The notes: a model not told the origin generated them from the sequence alone. Positions 44,188 through 53,430 are shown, numbered from the stretch's first letter. The stretch is DNA of 64,000 bases from DASSNU01 sp035701265 (GCA_035701265.1 DASSNU010000002.1:186001-250000), one strand, 5' to 3'. A program made the numbers and translations.

Positions 44188-44940
44188 TCAGCCGTTCGGC
44201 CGCAGGATGACGGCCGAGCCCCTGCCACACTCGAGCGCGCGCGCCGCACTGCCATCGCGCTGCGCGACCTCCACGAACCCGGACGATCCCACCACCGCGA
44301 CCAGCGTTCCTGGCGGAACGTCGCCGTAGGTGCGCGCTACGGGACCGATGCGCCGCCCGGCGATCTCCACCACTCCGCCGCGCGGGGCCGCGATGTTGGT
44401 CACCAGATTGCCGAACCGGTCCACGGTCACCACTTCTCCGGAAATGCTGCCGTCTGCCAGACGCGCGGGAGCCGCCGTCCGGCGGACGATCGCATCATCG
44501 TGCTGTCGTCCTACCGTCTCGAACGGCTCGCCGCGTGCCAGCGCGGCGGCGGCCGGCGCGAACACGTCGCGCCCGTGAAAGGTGCTCGCCGCACCCTGTG
44601 GTACGCGCAGGCGCACCACGCGCGCCGATCCGGACAGGAGCGCGGGAGAGAGCACGCCGTTGTCGGGTCCCACGAGGAAACGTCCCTCGCTCGCTACCGC
44701 GATCGCCGCACGGTCGGTCCCCACGCCCGGATCCACTACTACCAGGTGCACCGTGCCTTCAGGAAAGCGCCGCCAGTAGCGCGCGAGCGCGAGGCGCGCG
44801 TGCTCCACGTCGTGCGCAGGCACGTCGTGCGCGATGGCGACGAGCGTGACGGCCGGCACGAGCGAGAGCAGCACGCCCTGCACCTCCCCCACGTAGCCGT
44901 CCGCCGTGCCGAAGTCGGTGAGCAGCGTGATGATGGACAT
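44188..44940 (-). CDS. SAM hydrolase (DUF62 / chlorinase-fluorinase fold)
   Basis: 250 residues. MSIITLLTDFGTADGYVGEVQGVLLSL is the family start, with the SAM-binding Asp, and VVVDPGVGTDRAAIAV and FLVGPDNGVLSPAL follow. RDVFAPAAAALARG and VDRFGNLVTNI complete the signature. Most bacterial members hydrolyse SAM to adenosine and methionine using a D-R-H set rather than halogenate; DPGVGTDR and HGRDVF supply Asp, Arg and His here. It is last in a minus-strand series (nrnA, nfu, mrp, MATE), 7 bp after the MATE stop. Confidence 0.93.
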   Translation of the reverse strand: MSIITLLTDFGTADGYVGEVQGVLLSLVPAVTLVAIAHDVPAHDVEHARLALARYWRRFPEGTVHLVVVDPGVGTDRAAIAVASEGRFLVGPDNGVLSPALLSGSARVVRLRVPQGAASTFHGRDVFAPAAAALARGEPFETVGRQHDDAIVRRTAAPARLADGSISGEVVTVDRFGNLVTNIAAPRGGVVEIAGRRIGPVARTYGDVPPGTLVAVVGSSGFVEVAQRDGSAARALECGRGSAVILRPNG

Positions 44941-44947
44941 GAGCCCG

Positions 44948-46393
44948 TCACGATGATGTGCGCTTCCAGAACCCGGAGCGCCAGAGGGCCATCATCGCCA
45001 CCCCACGTCCCACCGCCGTGAGCGAGATGACCCACCAGATGCCGGTCGTTCCCCACCGGACGGCGGCCCACGCCGCCAGCGGAACACGCGCGGCGGTGAT
45101 CGTCGTGGAGGTGAGCATCGGGGGGAGCGTCGCTCCCGCGCCGCCCAGCGCCCCCTCGAGTACGAGTTCCGCCCCCATGAAGAGCGATGCGAGCGACGCG
45201 ACCTGCAGATAGTGCGCCCCCTCGTCGATCACCGCGGCGTCGTGCGTGAAGATCGCCGCCAGGGGATGCGCCAGCGTGAGGAGCACGATCGCCGCGGCGG
45301 TTCCGGCGAGCGTGGCGTAGCCGGTGGCGAGCCACCCTGCCCTGGTCGCGCGCTCCGGCATGCGCGCGCCGAGGCTCTGGCCCACGATGGCCGCCGTCGC
45401 GGCCGCGAACCCGACACCGATGAGATACGACCAGCTCTCCACGCGATGGCCAACGCCCAGCGCGGCCAGCGCCGGCGTACCGAATCGTGTGGTGATCCGC
45501 GTGAGCGCCACGTAGATGAGACTGAAGACGACGCCGGTGAGCGCCGTCGGCAGCCCGATGCGCACCACGGCGAGTATCGTCCGGGCGTGTGGCGCGCCCA
45601 GCCGCACCAGCCCGCGACGCGCGAGCAGCGCGACCCCGGCGGTGAATGCCAGTCCGCGCGTGGCGATGGTCGCCACCGCCGCACCGGCGATGCCGAGCGC
45701 CGGCGCGGGGCCGAGCCCCACGATGAGCACCGGATCCAGCGCGAGCGCGAGCGACACGGACACGCCGAGCAGCACGAACGGCGTGCGCGTGTCACCGGAT
45801 GCGCGAAACGCAGCGTCGAGCGCGAAGAAGCCGAAGATGAGCGGGGCGCCGAGCAGGTACGTCCCCAGGTATCGCTTGCCGAGCGCGGTCACCTCGGCCG
45901 GCGTGTGCATGACGCCGAACATCGCGTCGCGGGAGAGCCATCCGGCCAGCCCCAGTGCGGCACCGAGTGCCAGCGCGAAGAGGAGCGTGTCCCCCACGGC
46001 GCGAGCCGCCTCGGCAGGACGCCGCTCTCCGTGCCGGCGCGATGCGACCGCGGTGAGCCCCACGCTCACCAGCTCGGCACACGCGATGAGCATCCAGATC
46101 CAGAAGATGGACGTGGACACCGCCGCCAACCCCGCCGCACCGATGCGCGTGCCGATCCAGAACGCGTCGGCGGTGGCGAAGAGCGTCATGAGGAGCATGG
46201 ACGCCACCGCCGGGAGCGCGAGGTGCGCGATGGTCCGCGGCAGCGGCGCGACGGTGAGCGAGGCGAGCGAATCCCGCTCCCGCGCTACGGGTACGCCCGC
46301 GATCCCGTCGCGGGGATTCAACGGAAGCGCGGCCGCCGGAACCTCGTCCGGCGGCCGCGCGACGTCGGCCGGTGACGCCTGGTCCGCGCTCAC
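44948..46393 (-). CDS. MATE-family efflux transporter
   Basis: 481 residues with 12 predicted helices in two related halves. PLPRTIAHLALPAVASMLLMTLFATADAFWIGTRIGAAGLAAVS is the typical first helix pair, repeated in the second half as ILAVVRIGLPTALTGVVFSLIYVALTRI. Such proteins export cationic drugs, flavins or other organics with Na+ or H+. The first about 50 residues are a Pro/Ala-rich cytoplasmic extension. The GTG start overlaps the mrp stop (GTGA). Substrate unknown. Confidence 0.93.
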   Translation of the reverse strand: MSADQASPADVARPPDEVPAAALPLNPRDGIAGVPVARERDSLASLTVAPLPRTIAHLALPAVASMLLMTLFATADAFWIGTRIGAAGLAAVSTSIFWIWMLIACAELVSVGLTAVASRRHGERRPAEAARAVGDTLLFALALGAALGLAGWLSRDAMFGVMHTPAEVTALGKRYLGTYLLGAPLIFGFFALDAAFRASGDTRTPFVLLGVSVSLALALDPVLIVGLGPAPALGIAGAAVATIATRGLAFTAGVALLARRGLVRLGAPHARTILAVVRIGLPTALTGVVFSLIYVALTRITTRFGTPALAALGVGHRVESWSYLIGVGFAAATAAIVGQSLGARMPERATRAGWLATGYATLAGTAAAIVLLTLAHPLAAIFTHDAAVIDEGAHYLQVASLASLFMGAELVLEGALGGAGATLPPMLTSTTITAARVPLAAWAAVRWGTTGIWWVISLTAVGRGVAMMALWRSGFWKRTSS

Positions 46394-47574
46394 GCCGCCA
46401 CGCCAGCCCCGATCGCTGTGCGCACACGCGCCGCGAGGTCAATGAGCGCCCGTGCGGCCGGCGACTCAGGATCGGTGGCCACGATCGGCCTCCCCTCATC
46501 GCCGCCCGCCGCCACGGCAGGAACGAAAGGAACTTGCCCGAGGAGCGGGAGCTGTAGCTCCTCGGCCAGGCGGCGTCCGCCACCTCCGCCCAGGAACGGC
46601 GTCTCCTCGCCACAGTGCGGACAGACGAAGCTGCTCATGTTCTCCACGATGCCGAGCACCGGTACCTCCACGCGCTCGAACATCTTCGCGCCGCGCAACG
46701 CATCGCCCACGGAAACTTCCTGCGGCGTGGTGACGATGATCGAGGCGGCCACGTGCGTGGCCTGGACCAGGGAGAGTTGTGCGTCGCCGGTGCCGGGGGG
46801 GAGATCCACCAGCAGGTAGTCGAGCTCTCCCCACTCCACGTCGCGCAGAAACTGGCTGATCACCTTCATCACGATCGGGCCGCGCCAGATGGCCGGCTGG
46901 TCGCGCGTGACGATGAAGCCCAGGCTCATCAGCTTCACGCCGTACGCGGCGAGCGGCTGGATACGCTCGTTCGCCACCGGTGGCGGCTCGTTCACTCCCA
47001 TCATGCGCGGGATGTTGGGACCGTAGATGTCCGCGTCCATGAGCCCCACGCGCTCTCCAGCGCGCGCGAGCGCCACCGCGAGATTGGTAGCCACGGTGGA
47101 CTTTCCCACGCCCCCCTTCCCGCTCGAGATGGCGATCACCCGCCCCAGGTTGGGGTAGGCCACCGGCGTGGGCGCCGGCGGCACCTGGCGGTGCGGCGTC
47201 TCCTGCCCCATGACCGGGAGCGTGCGTGCGCGTGGCGGCGCGGCGGGTGCGGCCGGTGCGGCTCCGGTATATGGAACTGGCTGCACGGGATCGCGGATGT
47301 CCACGCGCACCTCGCTGATGCCATCCACGCGCTCCACCGCGCGCCGCGCCTCGCGCACGAGCGACGCGGGGTCCTGCGGCGTGAGCACCAGACTCAGCCG
47401 CACGCGCCCATCCTCACTCACGGTGAGGTCGCGCACCATGTCCGACTCCACCACGTTGCGTCCGTCGCGCGGATTGCGCACGCCACGCAGCGCGGCCATC
47501 ACCCCTTCGCCGAGCTGTCCCGTCATTCGTGATTCGCTCTCGATGTCGTTCGTCAGCGCGACGCGCTCATCCAC
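46390..47574 (-). CDS. mrp: Mrp/ApbC-type iron-sulfur cluster carrier ATPase
   Basis: 394 residues. An N-terminal MIP18/DUF59 domain (VMAALRGVRNPRDGRNVVESDMVRDLTV) is joined by an Ala/Pro linker to a P-loop NTPase with the deviant Walker A SSGKGGVGKSTVATNLA, DADIYGPNIPRMMG, and the cluster-binding CPHC in SSFVCPHCGEE. It carries and delivers Fe-S clusters in the cytoplasm. It follows an nfu-type gene, another Fe-S carrier, supporting the role. ATG 47574 or the internal ATG at MTGQLGEGVM could be the start. Confidence 0.95.
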   Translation of the reverse strand: MDERVALTNDIESESRMTGQLGEGVMAALRGVRNPRDGRNVVESDMVRDLTVSEDGRVRLSLVLTPQDPASLVREARRAVERVDGISEVRVDIRDPVQPVPYTGAAPAAPAAPPRARTLPVMGQETPHRQVPPAPTPVAYPNLGRVIAISSGKGGVGKSTVATNLAVALARAGERVGLMDADIYGPNIPRMMGVNEPPPVANERIQPLAAYGVKLMSLGFIVTRDQPAIWRGPIVMKVISQFLRDVEWGELDYLLVDLPPGTGDAQLSLVQATHVAASIIVTTPQEVSVGDALRGAKMFERVEVPVLGIVENMSSFVCPHCGEETPFLGGGGGRRLAEELQLPLLGQVPFVPAVAAGGDEGRPIVATDPESPAARALIDLAARVRTAIGAGVAA

Positions 47575-47583
47575 GACCCACCG

Positions 47584-47850
47584 TTACCCCTGGGCGCGTA
47601 CCGCCGTGATCTCCGGAATCTGCATGCGCAGGTGCGCCTCCACGCCGGCGCGCAGCATGGCCGCCGACATCTCGCAGTCGGGGCAGTCGCCGGCGAAGTG
47701 CAGCGTGGTGATCCCGCTCTCCTCGTCGAAGGCGACGAGCTCCACCCGGCCGCTGTCGACGGGGAGGAGCGGCTGCAGCGCCTGCAAGGCGCTCCGGATG
47801 CGGGACTCCACTTCCGCCCTGTCCGGGCGGCGCGCTCGCCACACTCGCAT
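47584..47850 (-). CDS. NifU C-terminal domain protein (Nfu-type Fe-S carrier)
   Basis: 88 residues, the Nfu domain alone. The paired cysteines Cys56 and Cys59 (GDCPDCEMS) bind a 4Fe-4S cluster between two subunits. RIRSALQALQPLLPVDSGRVELV is the usual N-terminal part of the domain. It lies 9 bp upstream of mrp in the same direction, so the two carriers are very likely co-expressed. Confidence 0.92.
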   Translation of the reverse strand: MRVWRARRPDRAEVESRIRSALQALQPLLPVDSGRVELVAFDEESGITTLHFAGDCPDCEMSAAMLRAGVEAHLRMQIPEITAVRAQG

Positions 47851-47909
47851 GCGCGCAAGCTAGCGGACTGCGGGCGTCGTTCGCCAGCCGGGCCGCGCGC
47901 CGGACGCCG

Positions 47910-48944
47910 CTACGCGAGGAACTCCCGCGCCGCGGCGAGCACGCGATCGCGCACGCTGTCCAGCGTGCCGGGGACCAGCGCGCCCGCGGCCTTGGCGTGT
48001 CCCCCTCCGCCAAAGCGGCGCGCGAACGCGTTCACATCCACGTTGCCCGTGCTGCGGAAGGAGATCTTCACCTGCCCGTGTCCCAGATCGCGGAAGAAGA
48101 TCGCCATGCGCGTGCCGGCGATCGATCGCGGGTGCTCCGCCAGGCCGTCCAGCTCCTCGCTGCGCACATCGTAGCGCTCGAGCGCTCCGGCGGGGATGGA
48201 CATCCACGCCAGTCCATGCGCGGCGTCGACGCCGACGGTGTCGAGCGCATCGCGCAGGAGCTGCAACCGTCCCACCGACACGGTGGCGTAGATGCGCCGG
48301 TACATCTCCTCGGGATTCACGCCGGCAGCGAGCAACTGCGAGGCGATGGCGTGGCAGCGCGGGGTCGTGTTGCTGAAGCGGAAGCCGCCCGTGTCGGTCA
48401 GGAGCGCCGCGTACAGCGCGCGCGCCGTGGCGGCATCGATCTCCATCTCGAGCTCGGTGGCCAGGTCGAACACCAGCTCGCCGGTGGCCGATGCGCTCAC
48501 ATCGGTGAAGGTGATGTCGCCGGCCGGCTCCGCGCCCGGGACGTGATGGTCGATCACGATGCGTGGGACGTCGAGCGCGCGCACGGCATCGGCCAGCGCG
48601 CCCAGACGCCCCACCTCGCTGATGTCCAGTACGATGAGCATGTCCACACCGCGGAGCGCCGCCGCGCCCTGCGCGCTCATCTCCGCCACGTCGTCATCGA
48701 GCAGGAAGCGGAACCCCTCCGGCCACGGTGTCGGATTCACGATCCGCGCTGTGAGACCACGCTGCGTCAGGAGCCGCCCGAGCGCGATCTCCGAGCCGCA
48801 GCCGTCGCCATCGGCGTTCACGTGCGTGGACAGCGCCACCGTGCGCCCGGGAGTGAGCTCGGGGGCGAGCCGTTCGATATCCGCGCGGCGCCCGGCCGGC
48901 ACGGCGAGCAGATCGTGTAGCTGATCGTGTAACGGAGACGCCAT
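47910..48944 (-). CDS. nrnA: DHH-family phosphoesterase, NrnA-like nanoRNase/pAp phosphatase
   Basis: 344 residues. DHH domain motifs are STHVNADGDGCGSEIALG, LIVLDISE, VIDHHVPG and LLTDTGGFRFSNTTP. The C-terminal DHHA1 domain has VKISFRSTGNVDVNAFARRFGGGGHAKAAGA. NrnA enzymes degrade 2-5-nt RNA and dephosphorylate pAp. Size and domain order match NrnA rather than RecJ. First gene of the series ending in the SAM hydrolase. Confidence 0.93.
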   Translation of the reverse strand: MASPLHDQLHDLLAVPAGRRADIERLAPELTPGRTVALSTHVNADGDGCGSEIALGRLLTQRGLTARIVNPTPWPEGFRFLLDDDVAEMSAQGAAALRGVDMLIVLDISEVGRLGALADAVRALDVPRIVIDHHVPGAEPAGDITFTDVSASATGELVFDLATELEMEIDAATARALYAALLTDTGGFRFSNTTPRCHAIASQLLAAGVNPEEMYRRIYATVSVGRLQLLRDALDTVGVDAAHGLAWMSIPAGALERYDVRSEELDGLAEHPRSIAGTRMAIFFRDLGHGQVKISFRSTGNVDVNAFARRFGGGGHAKAAGALVPGTLDSVRDRVLAAAREFLA

Positions 48945-48960
48945 GACTCCTCAGAAACGA

Positions 48961-48992
48961 CGACGGCGCCCGCACCGCGGCGGGCGCCGTCG
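48961..48992 (-). terminator. Strong hairpin after the amino-acid permease gene
   Basis: A perfect 13-bp inverted repeat CGACGGCGCCCGC / GCGGGCGCCGTCG with a 6-nt loop, between the permease stop (49048) and the nrnA start (48944). Read on the minus strand it is followed by TCGTTTCT, a short U-rich tract, so it should work as an intrinsic terminator separating the two units. Confidence 0.75.
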
Positions 48993-49047
48993 CACGTGGT
49001 GATCGATGCGCGACGAGACGCGAGCGTCTAGCCGCTGACAGCGCGCG

Positions 49048-50604
49048 TCAGTCGCCCTCCGGCGCAAACCCGGCACTGCCCGCGCCCATGCCGACCCGCG
49101 AGTGACGCTTCCCGTACAGGAAGTACACGAGGAATCCGGCGATGAGCCAGACGATGAGCCGGATCCACGTGTCCCGCGGCAGGCTGACCATCATGAGCAG
49201 CGACACCAGAATCCCCATGATGGGCACGAACGGCACCCACGGCGTCTTGAACGGACGCTCACGCGCCGGATCGCGGCGCCGGAGCACCCACACCCCGGCG
49301 CAGACGATCACGAAGGCGAGCAGCGTGCCGATCGACACCAGCTCGCCGAGCACCGACACGGGGATCAACGCGGCGAAGAGCGCCACGAAAATCCCGACGA
49401 AGATCGAGGAGATGTACGGCGTGCGGAAGCGCGGGTGCACGGCCGACGCCCACCGCGGCAGCAGGCCGTCGCGGCTCATGCTGAAGAAGATGCGCGACTG
49501 GCCGAGGAGCATCACCACCATGGTGCTCGAAAGCCCCGCGATCGCCCCGAGCTTCACCAGGAAGCTCCCCCATGCCACGCCCGTCTTGTCGATGCCGATC
49601 GCGATCGGGTCGGCGACGTTGAGCCCGGTGTACTTCACGAGTCCGGTGAGCACGAGCGCGACGAGGATGTAGAGAATCGTACAGACCACCAGCGAGCCGA
49701 GGATCCCGATCGGCATGTCGCGCTGGGGATTCTTCGCCTCCTGCGCCGCGGTGGACACCGCGTCGAACCCGATGTACGCGAAGAAGATCACGCCCGCCGC
49801 TCGCGCCACCCCGGACCAACCGAACGAGCCGAACGACCCCGTGTTCGGCGGCACGAACGGCGTCCAGTTGGCTTTCGTCTCCGCCGGGTGATGGAACAGG
49901 AACGCCGCGCCGATCCCGATGAAGATGAGCAGCACGAGCACCTTCACCAGAACGATGAAGTTGTTGAACGTCGCGGATTCCTTGATGCCGATCACCAGGA
50001 TCGCCGTCACGAGCGCGATCCCCAGAAATGCGATCAGGTTGAACGACGACGTCTGGTGCGGCAGCGTGGTCGGATCGATCCCCGCCGCCTGCAGCTTGGC
50101 GGTGACGCGCGCGAGCGCTTCCCAGTGTCCGTTGTAGAAGACGAAGTCCGTACCGGGCGCTCCGGCCATCGACGGGGGAATCCGGATGCCGAAGTCCTGC
50201 AGGAAGCTGAGGACGTAGCCGCTCCATCCGGAGGCCACCGTGGCGGCACCGAACGCGTACTCCAGGATCAGGTCCCACCCGATGACCCACGCGAAGATCT
50301 CGCCCAGGGTAGCGTAGCCGTACGTGTACGCGCTCCCCGCGATCGGGATCATCGCCGCGAACTCGGCGTAGCAGAGGCCGGCGAACACACAGCCGATGGC
50401 CGCCAGGACGAACGAGTACACCACACTCGGCCCCGCATGGAGCGCCGCGGCCGGCCCGGTGAGCACGAAAATCCCGGTGCCGATGATGGCACCGATACCG
50501 AGCGAGACGAGGTTCGTGGCACCGAGGGCGCGCTTCAGGCCGTGTTCTTCGTCACCGGCTTCGGCCTGCAACACGGCCATACTCTTCGTGGACAACAGAG
50601 CCAT
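49048..50604 (-). CDS. APC-family amino-acid permease
   Basis: 518 residues, 12 or more helices. LKRALGATNLVSLGIGAIIGTGIFVLTG is the classic APC helix-1 sequence, and CYAEFAAMIPIAGSAYTYGYATLGEIFAWVIGWDLILEYAFG is typical of the cationic amino-acid transporter group. RVSGGPxR-like endings are absent; the C-terminus is LIVWLIAGFLVYFLYGKRHSR. It imports an amino acid with a cation or exchanges it. The start is ATG 50604 (MALLSTKSM). Its upstream 206 bp carry a perfect palindrome and a TTGACA. Confidence 0.93.
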   Translation of the reverse strand: MALLSTKSMAVLQAEAGDEEHGLKRALGATNLVSLGIGAIIGTGIFVLTGPAAALHAGPSVVYSFVLAAIGCVFAGLCYAEFAAMIPIAGSAYTYGYATLGEIFAWVIGWDLILEYAFGAATVASGWSGYVLSFLQDFGIRIPPSMAGAPGTDFVFYNGHWEALARVTAKLQAAGIDPTTLPHQTSSFNLIAFLGIALVTAILVIGIKESATFNNFIVLVKVLVLLIFIGIGAAFLFHHPAETKANWTPFVPPNTGSFGSFGWSGVARAAGVIFFAYIGFDAVSTAAQEAKNPQRDMPIGILGSLVVCTILYILVALVLTGLVKYTGLNVADPIAIGIDKTGVAWGSFLVKLGAIAGLSSTMVVMLLGQSRIFFSMSRDGLLPRWASAVHPRFRTPYISSIFVGIFVALFAALIPVSVLGELVSIGTLLAFVIVCAGVWVLRRRDPARERPFKTPWVPFVPIMGILVSLLMMVSLPRDTWIRLIVWLIAGFLVYFLYGKRHSRVGMGAGSAGFAPEGD

Positions 50605-50647
50605 AGGGTGAGTTCCGGGTGAGCGTGGTGGTGGCGCGCGAACCGCC

Positions 50648-50661
50648 CGGGACATGTCCCG
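50648..50661. promoter_or_regulatory. Perfect 14-bp palindrome upstream of the permease
   Basis: CGGGACATGTCCCG is a perfect palindrome 44 bp upstream of the permease ATG. On the minus strand a TTGACA hexamer (about 50711-50716) lies farther upstream, with GAGAAT 15 bp after it as a possible but short-spaced -10. The palindrome would fall near or just past the transcription start, a good place for a repressor. Confidence 0.4.
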
Positions 50662-50760
50662 ATGGGCCGGGAGCGTCCCCATGCGAAGCGTCCACATTCT
50701 CGGCCGGTCGCATGTTTGTCAAGGCGGACCGGGCATCCGAGGGCCGGCGTTGCGCTCTGG

Positions 50761-50783
50761 CGGGGCGGCTGCGTCCCGCCCCG
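50761..50783 (-). terminator. Hairpin downstream of guaB
   Basis: CGGGGCGG / CCGCCCCG, eight paired bases around a 7-nt loop, 28 bp past the guaB stop on the minus strand. No U-run follows, so terminator strength is uncertain. Confidence 0.45.
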
Positions 50784-50810
50784 TTCGCGCACGGACGGCG
50801 GACGTCTTCG

Positions 50811-52361
50811 CTACAACGAGTAGTTGGGTGCCTCGCGCGTGATGGTCACGTCGTGCGGGTGCGACTCGCGGAGCCCCGCGCTGGTGATCCGCAAGAATTG
50901 CGTCCTGGTCCTCAACTCCTCCACGGTGGCGCAGCCGACGTATCCCATTCCGCTGCGGAGTCCGCCGATCATCTGGTAGAGCACATCCGCCACCGGACCC
51001 TTGAAGGGAACACGTCCCTCGATGCCCTCCGGGACGAGCTTGCGCGGGGACAATTCCCCTTCCTGGAAGTAGCGGTCGGCGCTGCCATCCTGCATGGCCG
51101 AGAGACTTCCCATGCCGCGCACCATCTTGAAGCGCCGTCCCTCCAGCAGGAACGACTCACCGGGACTCTCCTCCGTGCCGGCGAGCATGGAGCCCATCAT
51201 CACGCACGAGGCGCCCGCGGCGAGCGCCTTCACGATGTCGCCCGAATATTTGACGCCGCCATCGGCAATGACGGGAACGTCGCCCGCGCCCTCCACCGCA
51301 TCGAAGATCGCGGTGAGCTGCGGCACGCCCACGCCCGTCACCACGCGCGTCGTGCAGATCGACCCCGGTCCCACACCCACCTTCACCGCGTCGACCCCGC
51401 GCTCCACCAGCGCCGCCGCCCCCTCGCGCGTGGCCACGTTGCCGGCCACGAGCTGCACGTCGGGAAACGCATCGCGGATCGAGGCGGCCGCGTCCAGCAC
51501 CCCCTGGCTGTGGCCGTGCGCGGTGTCCACCACCAGCACATCGACCCCCGCGTCCACGAGTGCGCGCGCGCGCGTCATGGCGTCGCCCCCCGCGCCGATC
51601 GCGCCGGCCACACGCAGGCGGCCGTGCTGATCCTTGTTCGCCTCGGGATACTGGCGGCGCTTGTGGATGTCCTTCACGGTGATGAGCCCGCGCAGCTTCC
51701 CTTCGGCATCCACCACCGGAAGCTTCTCGATGCGGTGCTGCCCCAGGATGCGCTCGGCTTCGTCCAGCGTGGTGCCCACCGGCGCGGTGACGAGATTCTC
51801 CCGCGTCATCACCTCGGCGAGCGGACGATCCAGCCGGCGCTCGAACTGCAGATCGCGATTGGTGATGATCCCCACCAGGCGGCCGCTGCCGTCCACTACC
51901 GGCACTCCCGAGATCTTGAAGCGCATCATGAGCGCGTTCGCCTCGCGGAGCGTGGCCGACGGCGTGAGCGTGATCGGATTCAGGATCATCCCGCTCTCCG
52001 AGCGCTTCACCCGATCCACTTCGGCCGCCTGGCGGTCGATCGGCATGTTCTTGTGGATGACCCCGATCCCGCCGGCGCGCGCCATCGCGATCGCCATCTC
52101 CGATTCCGTCACGGTGTCCATGGCGGCGGAGACGAGGGGAACGTTGAGCCCGATGCTGCGCGTGAAGCGCGACGCCGTGGAAACGTCGCGCGGGTGCGTG
52201 CGGGAGTGGCGGGGAGCGAGGAGGACGTCGTCGAATGTGAGCGCATCCGCGGCGCGAACGCGCGAGGCTCCCGCGTCCTGAACGGGAGCCTCTGTGTGCG
52301 AAGGCCCGCGCGTCCTCGAGGGCGCCGCGGGCCGCGATGTCGTTCGGGCAGTGCTAGCCAT
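50811..52361 (-). CDS. guaB: Inosine-5'-monophosphate dehydrogenase
   Basis: Oxidises IMP to XMP with NAD+, the entry to guanine nucleotides. 516 residues. TFDDVLLAP starts the core at about 42; a CBS pair occupies about 130-240; the catalytic loop GPGSICTTRVVTGVGVPQ holds Cys336; the flap has MGSLSAMQ. About 38 residues of Ser/Thr/Ala/Pro sequence precede the core, longer than usual. On the minus strand TACATT ends 5 bp before the ATG, and no Shine-Dalgarno is seen, which suggests a leaderless transcript or a later start. Confidence 0.96.
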   Translation of the reverse strand: MASTARTTSRPAAPSRTRGPSHTEAPVQDAGASRVRAADALTFDDVLLAPRHSRTHPRDVSTASRFTRSIGLNVPLVSAAMDTVTESEMAIAMARAGGIGVIHKNMPIDRQAAEVDRVKRSESGMILNPITLTPSATLREANALMMRFKISGVPVVDGSGRLVGIITNRDLQFERRLDRPLAEVMTRENLVTAPVGTTLDEAERILGQHRIEKLPVVDAEGKLRGLITVKDIHKRRQYPEANKDQHGRLRVAGAIGAGGDAMTRARALVDAGVDVLVVDTAHGHSQGVLDAAASIRDAFPDVQLVAGNVATREGAAALVERGVDAVKVGVGPGSICTTRVVTGVGVPQLTAIFDAVEGAGDVPVIADGGVKYSGDIVKALAAGASCVMMGSMLAGTEESPGESFLLEGRRFKMVRGMGSLSAMQDGSADRYFQEGELSPRKLVPEGIEGRVPFKGPVADVLYQMIGGLRSGMGYVGCATVEELRTRTQFLRITSAGLRESHPHDVTITREAPNYSL

Positions 52362-52437
52362 AGCGAAATGTAGGATCGCCGCCGGAGGAAGTCCAGCAGA
52401 ATGCCGCCCGTTCCGGCATTCGCGCGGCGCCTGAACG

Positions 52438-52899
52438 CTACGCGCGCGCTGCCGCCCGGCGGAGCCGTCGCCGGAGCCGCCGGGGGAGAAAGCGCGCCGC
52501 GGCAAGGAGCGCCGCCCCAAGCGCGGTGGGGCTCAGCTCCTCGGGTGCGGCGTGCCAGTGGTCGAGCACCACGCCGCGCCCCGCGTTCGTGATCAGCCGC
52601 TGGACGGCGAGCACCACGAGGTAGATGTCGTCCACCTGTCCCAGGAAGGGGATGACATCCGGAATGAAGTCGAGCGGCGAGAGGACGTACGCGATGGCGG
52701 CGGCCAGCAGAAGCTTGTCCAGCGCCGAGACGCGCCGGTCGCGCAGCAATCCGCCCAGCATGCGGAGATACGTCGGGAGGAGGCGAATGGTGTGCAGCAC
52801 GGCACTTCGCGCGCTGCGTGTGCTCCGCCCGGCACGTTCGGCGATCCGCGCACGGAGACGCTCGCGCTGGCGGCGCACCAACTGGGCACGCGCGCTCAT
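52438..52899 (-). CDS. DUF1232 (YkvA-type) membrane protein
   Basis: 153 residues. The DUF1232 core is LDKLLLAAAIAYVLSPLDFIPDVIPFLGQVDDIYLV, with the hallmark SPxDxIPDxIPxxGxxDD. Basic N- and C-terminal regions flank it. Family function is unknown; members are small inner-membrane proteins. The ATG overlaps the upstream stop (ATGA), so it is cotranscribed with the hypothetical at 52896. Confidence 0.9.
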   Translation of the reverse strand: MSARAQLVRRQRERLRARIAERAGRSTRSARSAVLHTIRLLPTYLRMLGGLLRDRRVSALDKLLLAAAIAYVLSPLDFIPDVIPFLGQVDDIYLVVLAVQRLITNAGRGVVLDHWHAAPEELSPTALGAALLAAARFLPRRLRRRLRRAAARA

Positions 52900-53408
52900 G
52901 GCTCGTCGTCTCCGTCCGGCGCCGGAACGCTGGTGGACCCGGCGAGCGTCGCATCTACCGGCGCGTCCGGCGCTCCGCTGTCCGCCGCAGTCCCCGAGTC
53001 GGACGTGCCACCGGGCGCACGAGACCTGGTGGTGCCGCGCGCGCCATCGGCGGCCCCGCCTCCTCCCGCCACGCGTCCCGCCTGCTTGGCGGCAGCGCTC
53101 ACGACTTCAGTCGCCACCGACTTCACGTCGCTCGCCACCGACTTCCCTGCCGCCGCTACGCCGGAGAGCGCGTTCATCGCCTTCGACATCAGGTTCATCG
53201 TCTCGGCAATGTTCGACGCCGACACGCGTCCCGCGCGCAGGCTGTCTTCCACGCCTTCGGCGAAGCGCTGGAAGACGTTGGGCGCCGGCGCGGTCTGCGT
53301 GGCGTACTTGGACTCGAGGAACTCGATGTAGTCGAGCACCTGGTAGACGCGCTCATCGGGGAGCGCGCCGAGCTTGCGGAGAATCCGGTCGCGCAGAACG
53401 TCGTTCAT
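52896..53408 (-). CDS. Hypothetical protein with an N-terminal helical motif
   Basis: 170 residues, not recognised as a family with known function. The first 40 residues (DRILRKLGALPDERVYQVLDYIEFLESKYA) resemble the short helical start of DUF2281-type proteins. An amphipathic region (AGKSVASDVKSVATEVVSAAAKQAG) and a Gly/Ala/Ser/Asp-rich acidic tail follow. No signal peptide or membrane helix. It is coupled to the DUF1232 gene by ATGA. Confidence 0.72.
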   Translation of the reverse strand: MNDVLRDRILRKLGALPDERVYQVLDYIEFLESKYATQTAPAPNVFQRFAEGVEDSLRAGRVSASNIAETMNLMSKAMNALSGVAAAGKSVASDVKSVATEVVSAAAKQAGRVAGGGGAADGARGTTRSRAPGGTSDSGTAADSGAPDAPVDATLAGSTSVPAPDGDDEP

Positions 53409-53430
53409 CCTCGTGCCTCGGTGTGGCCGA

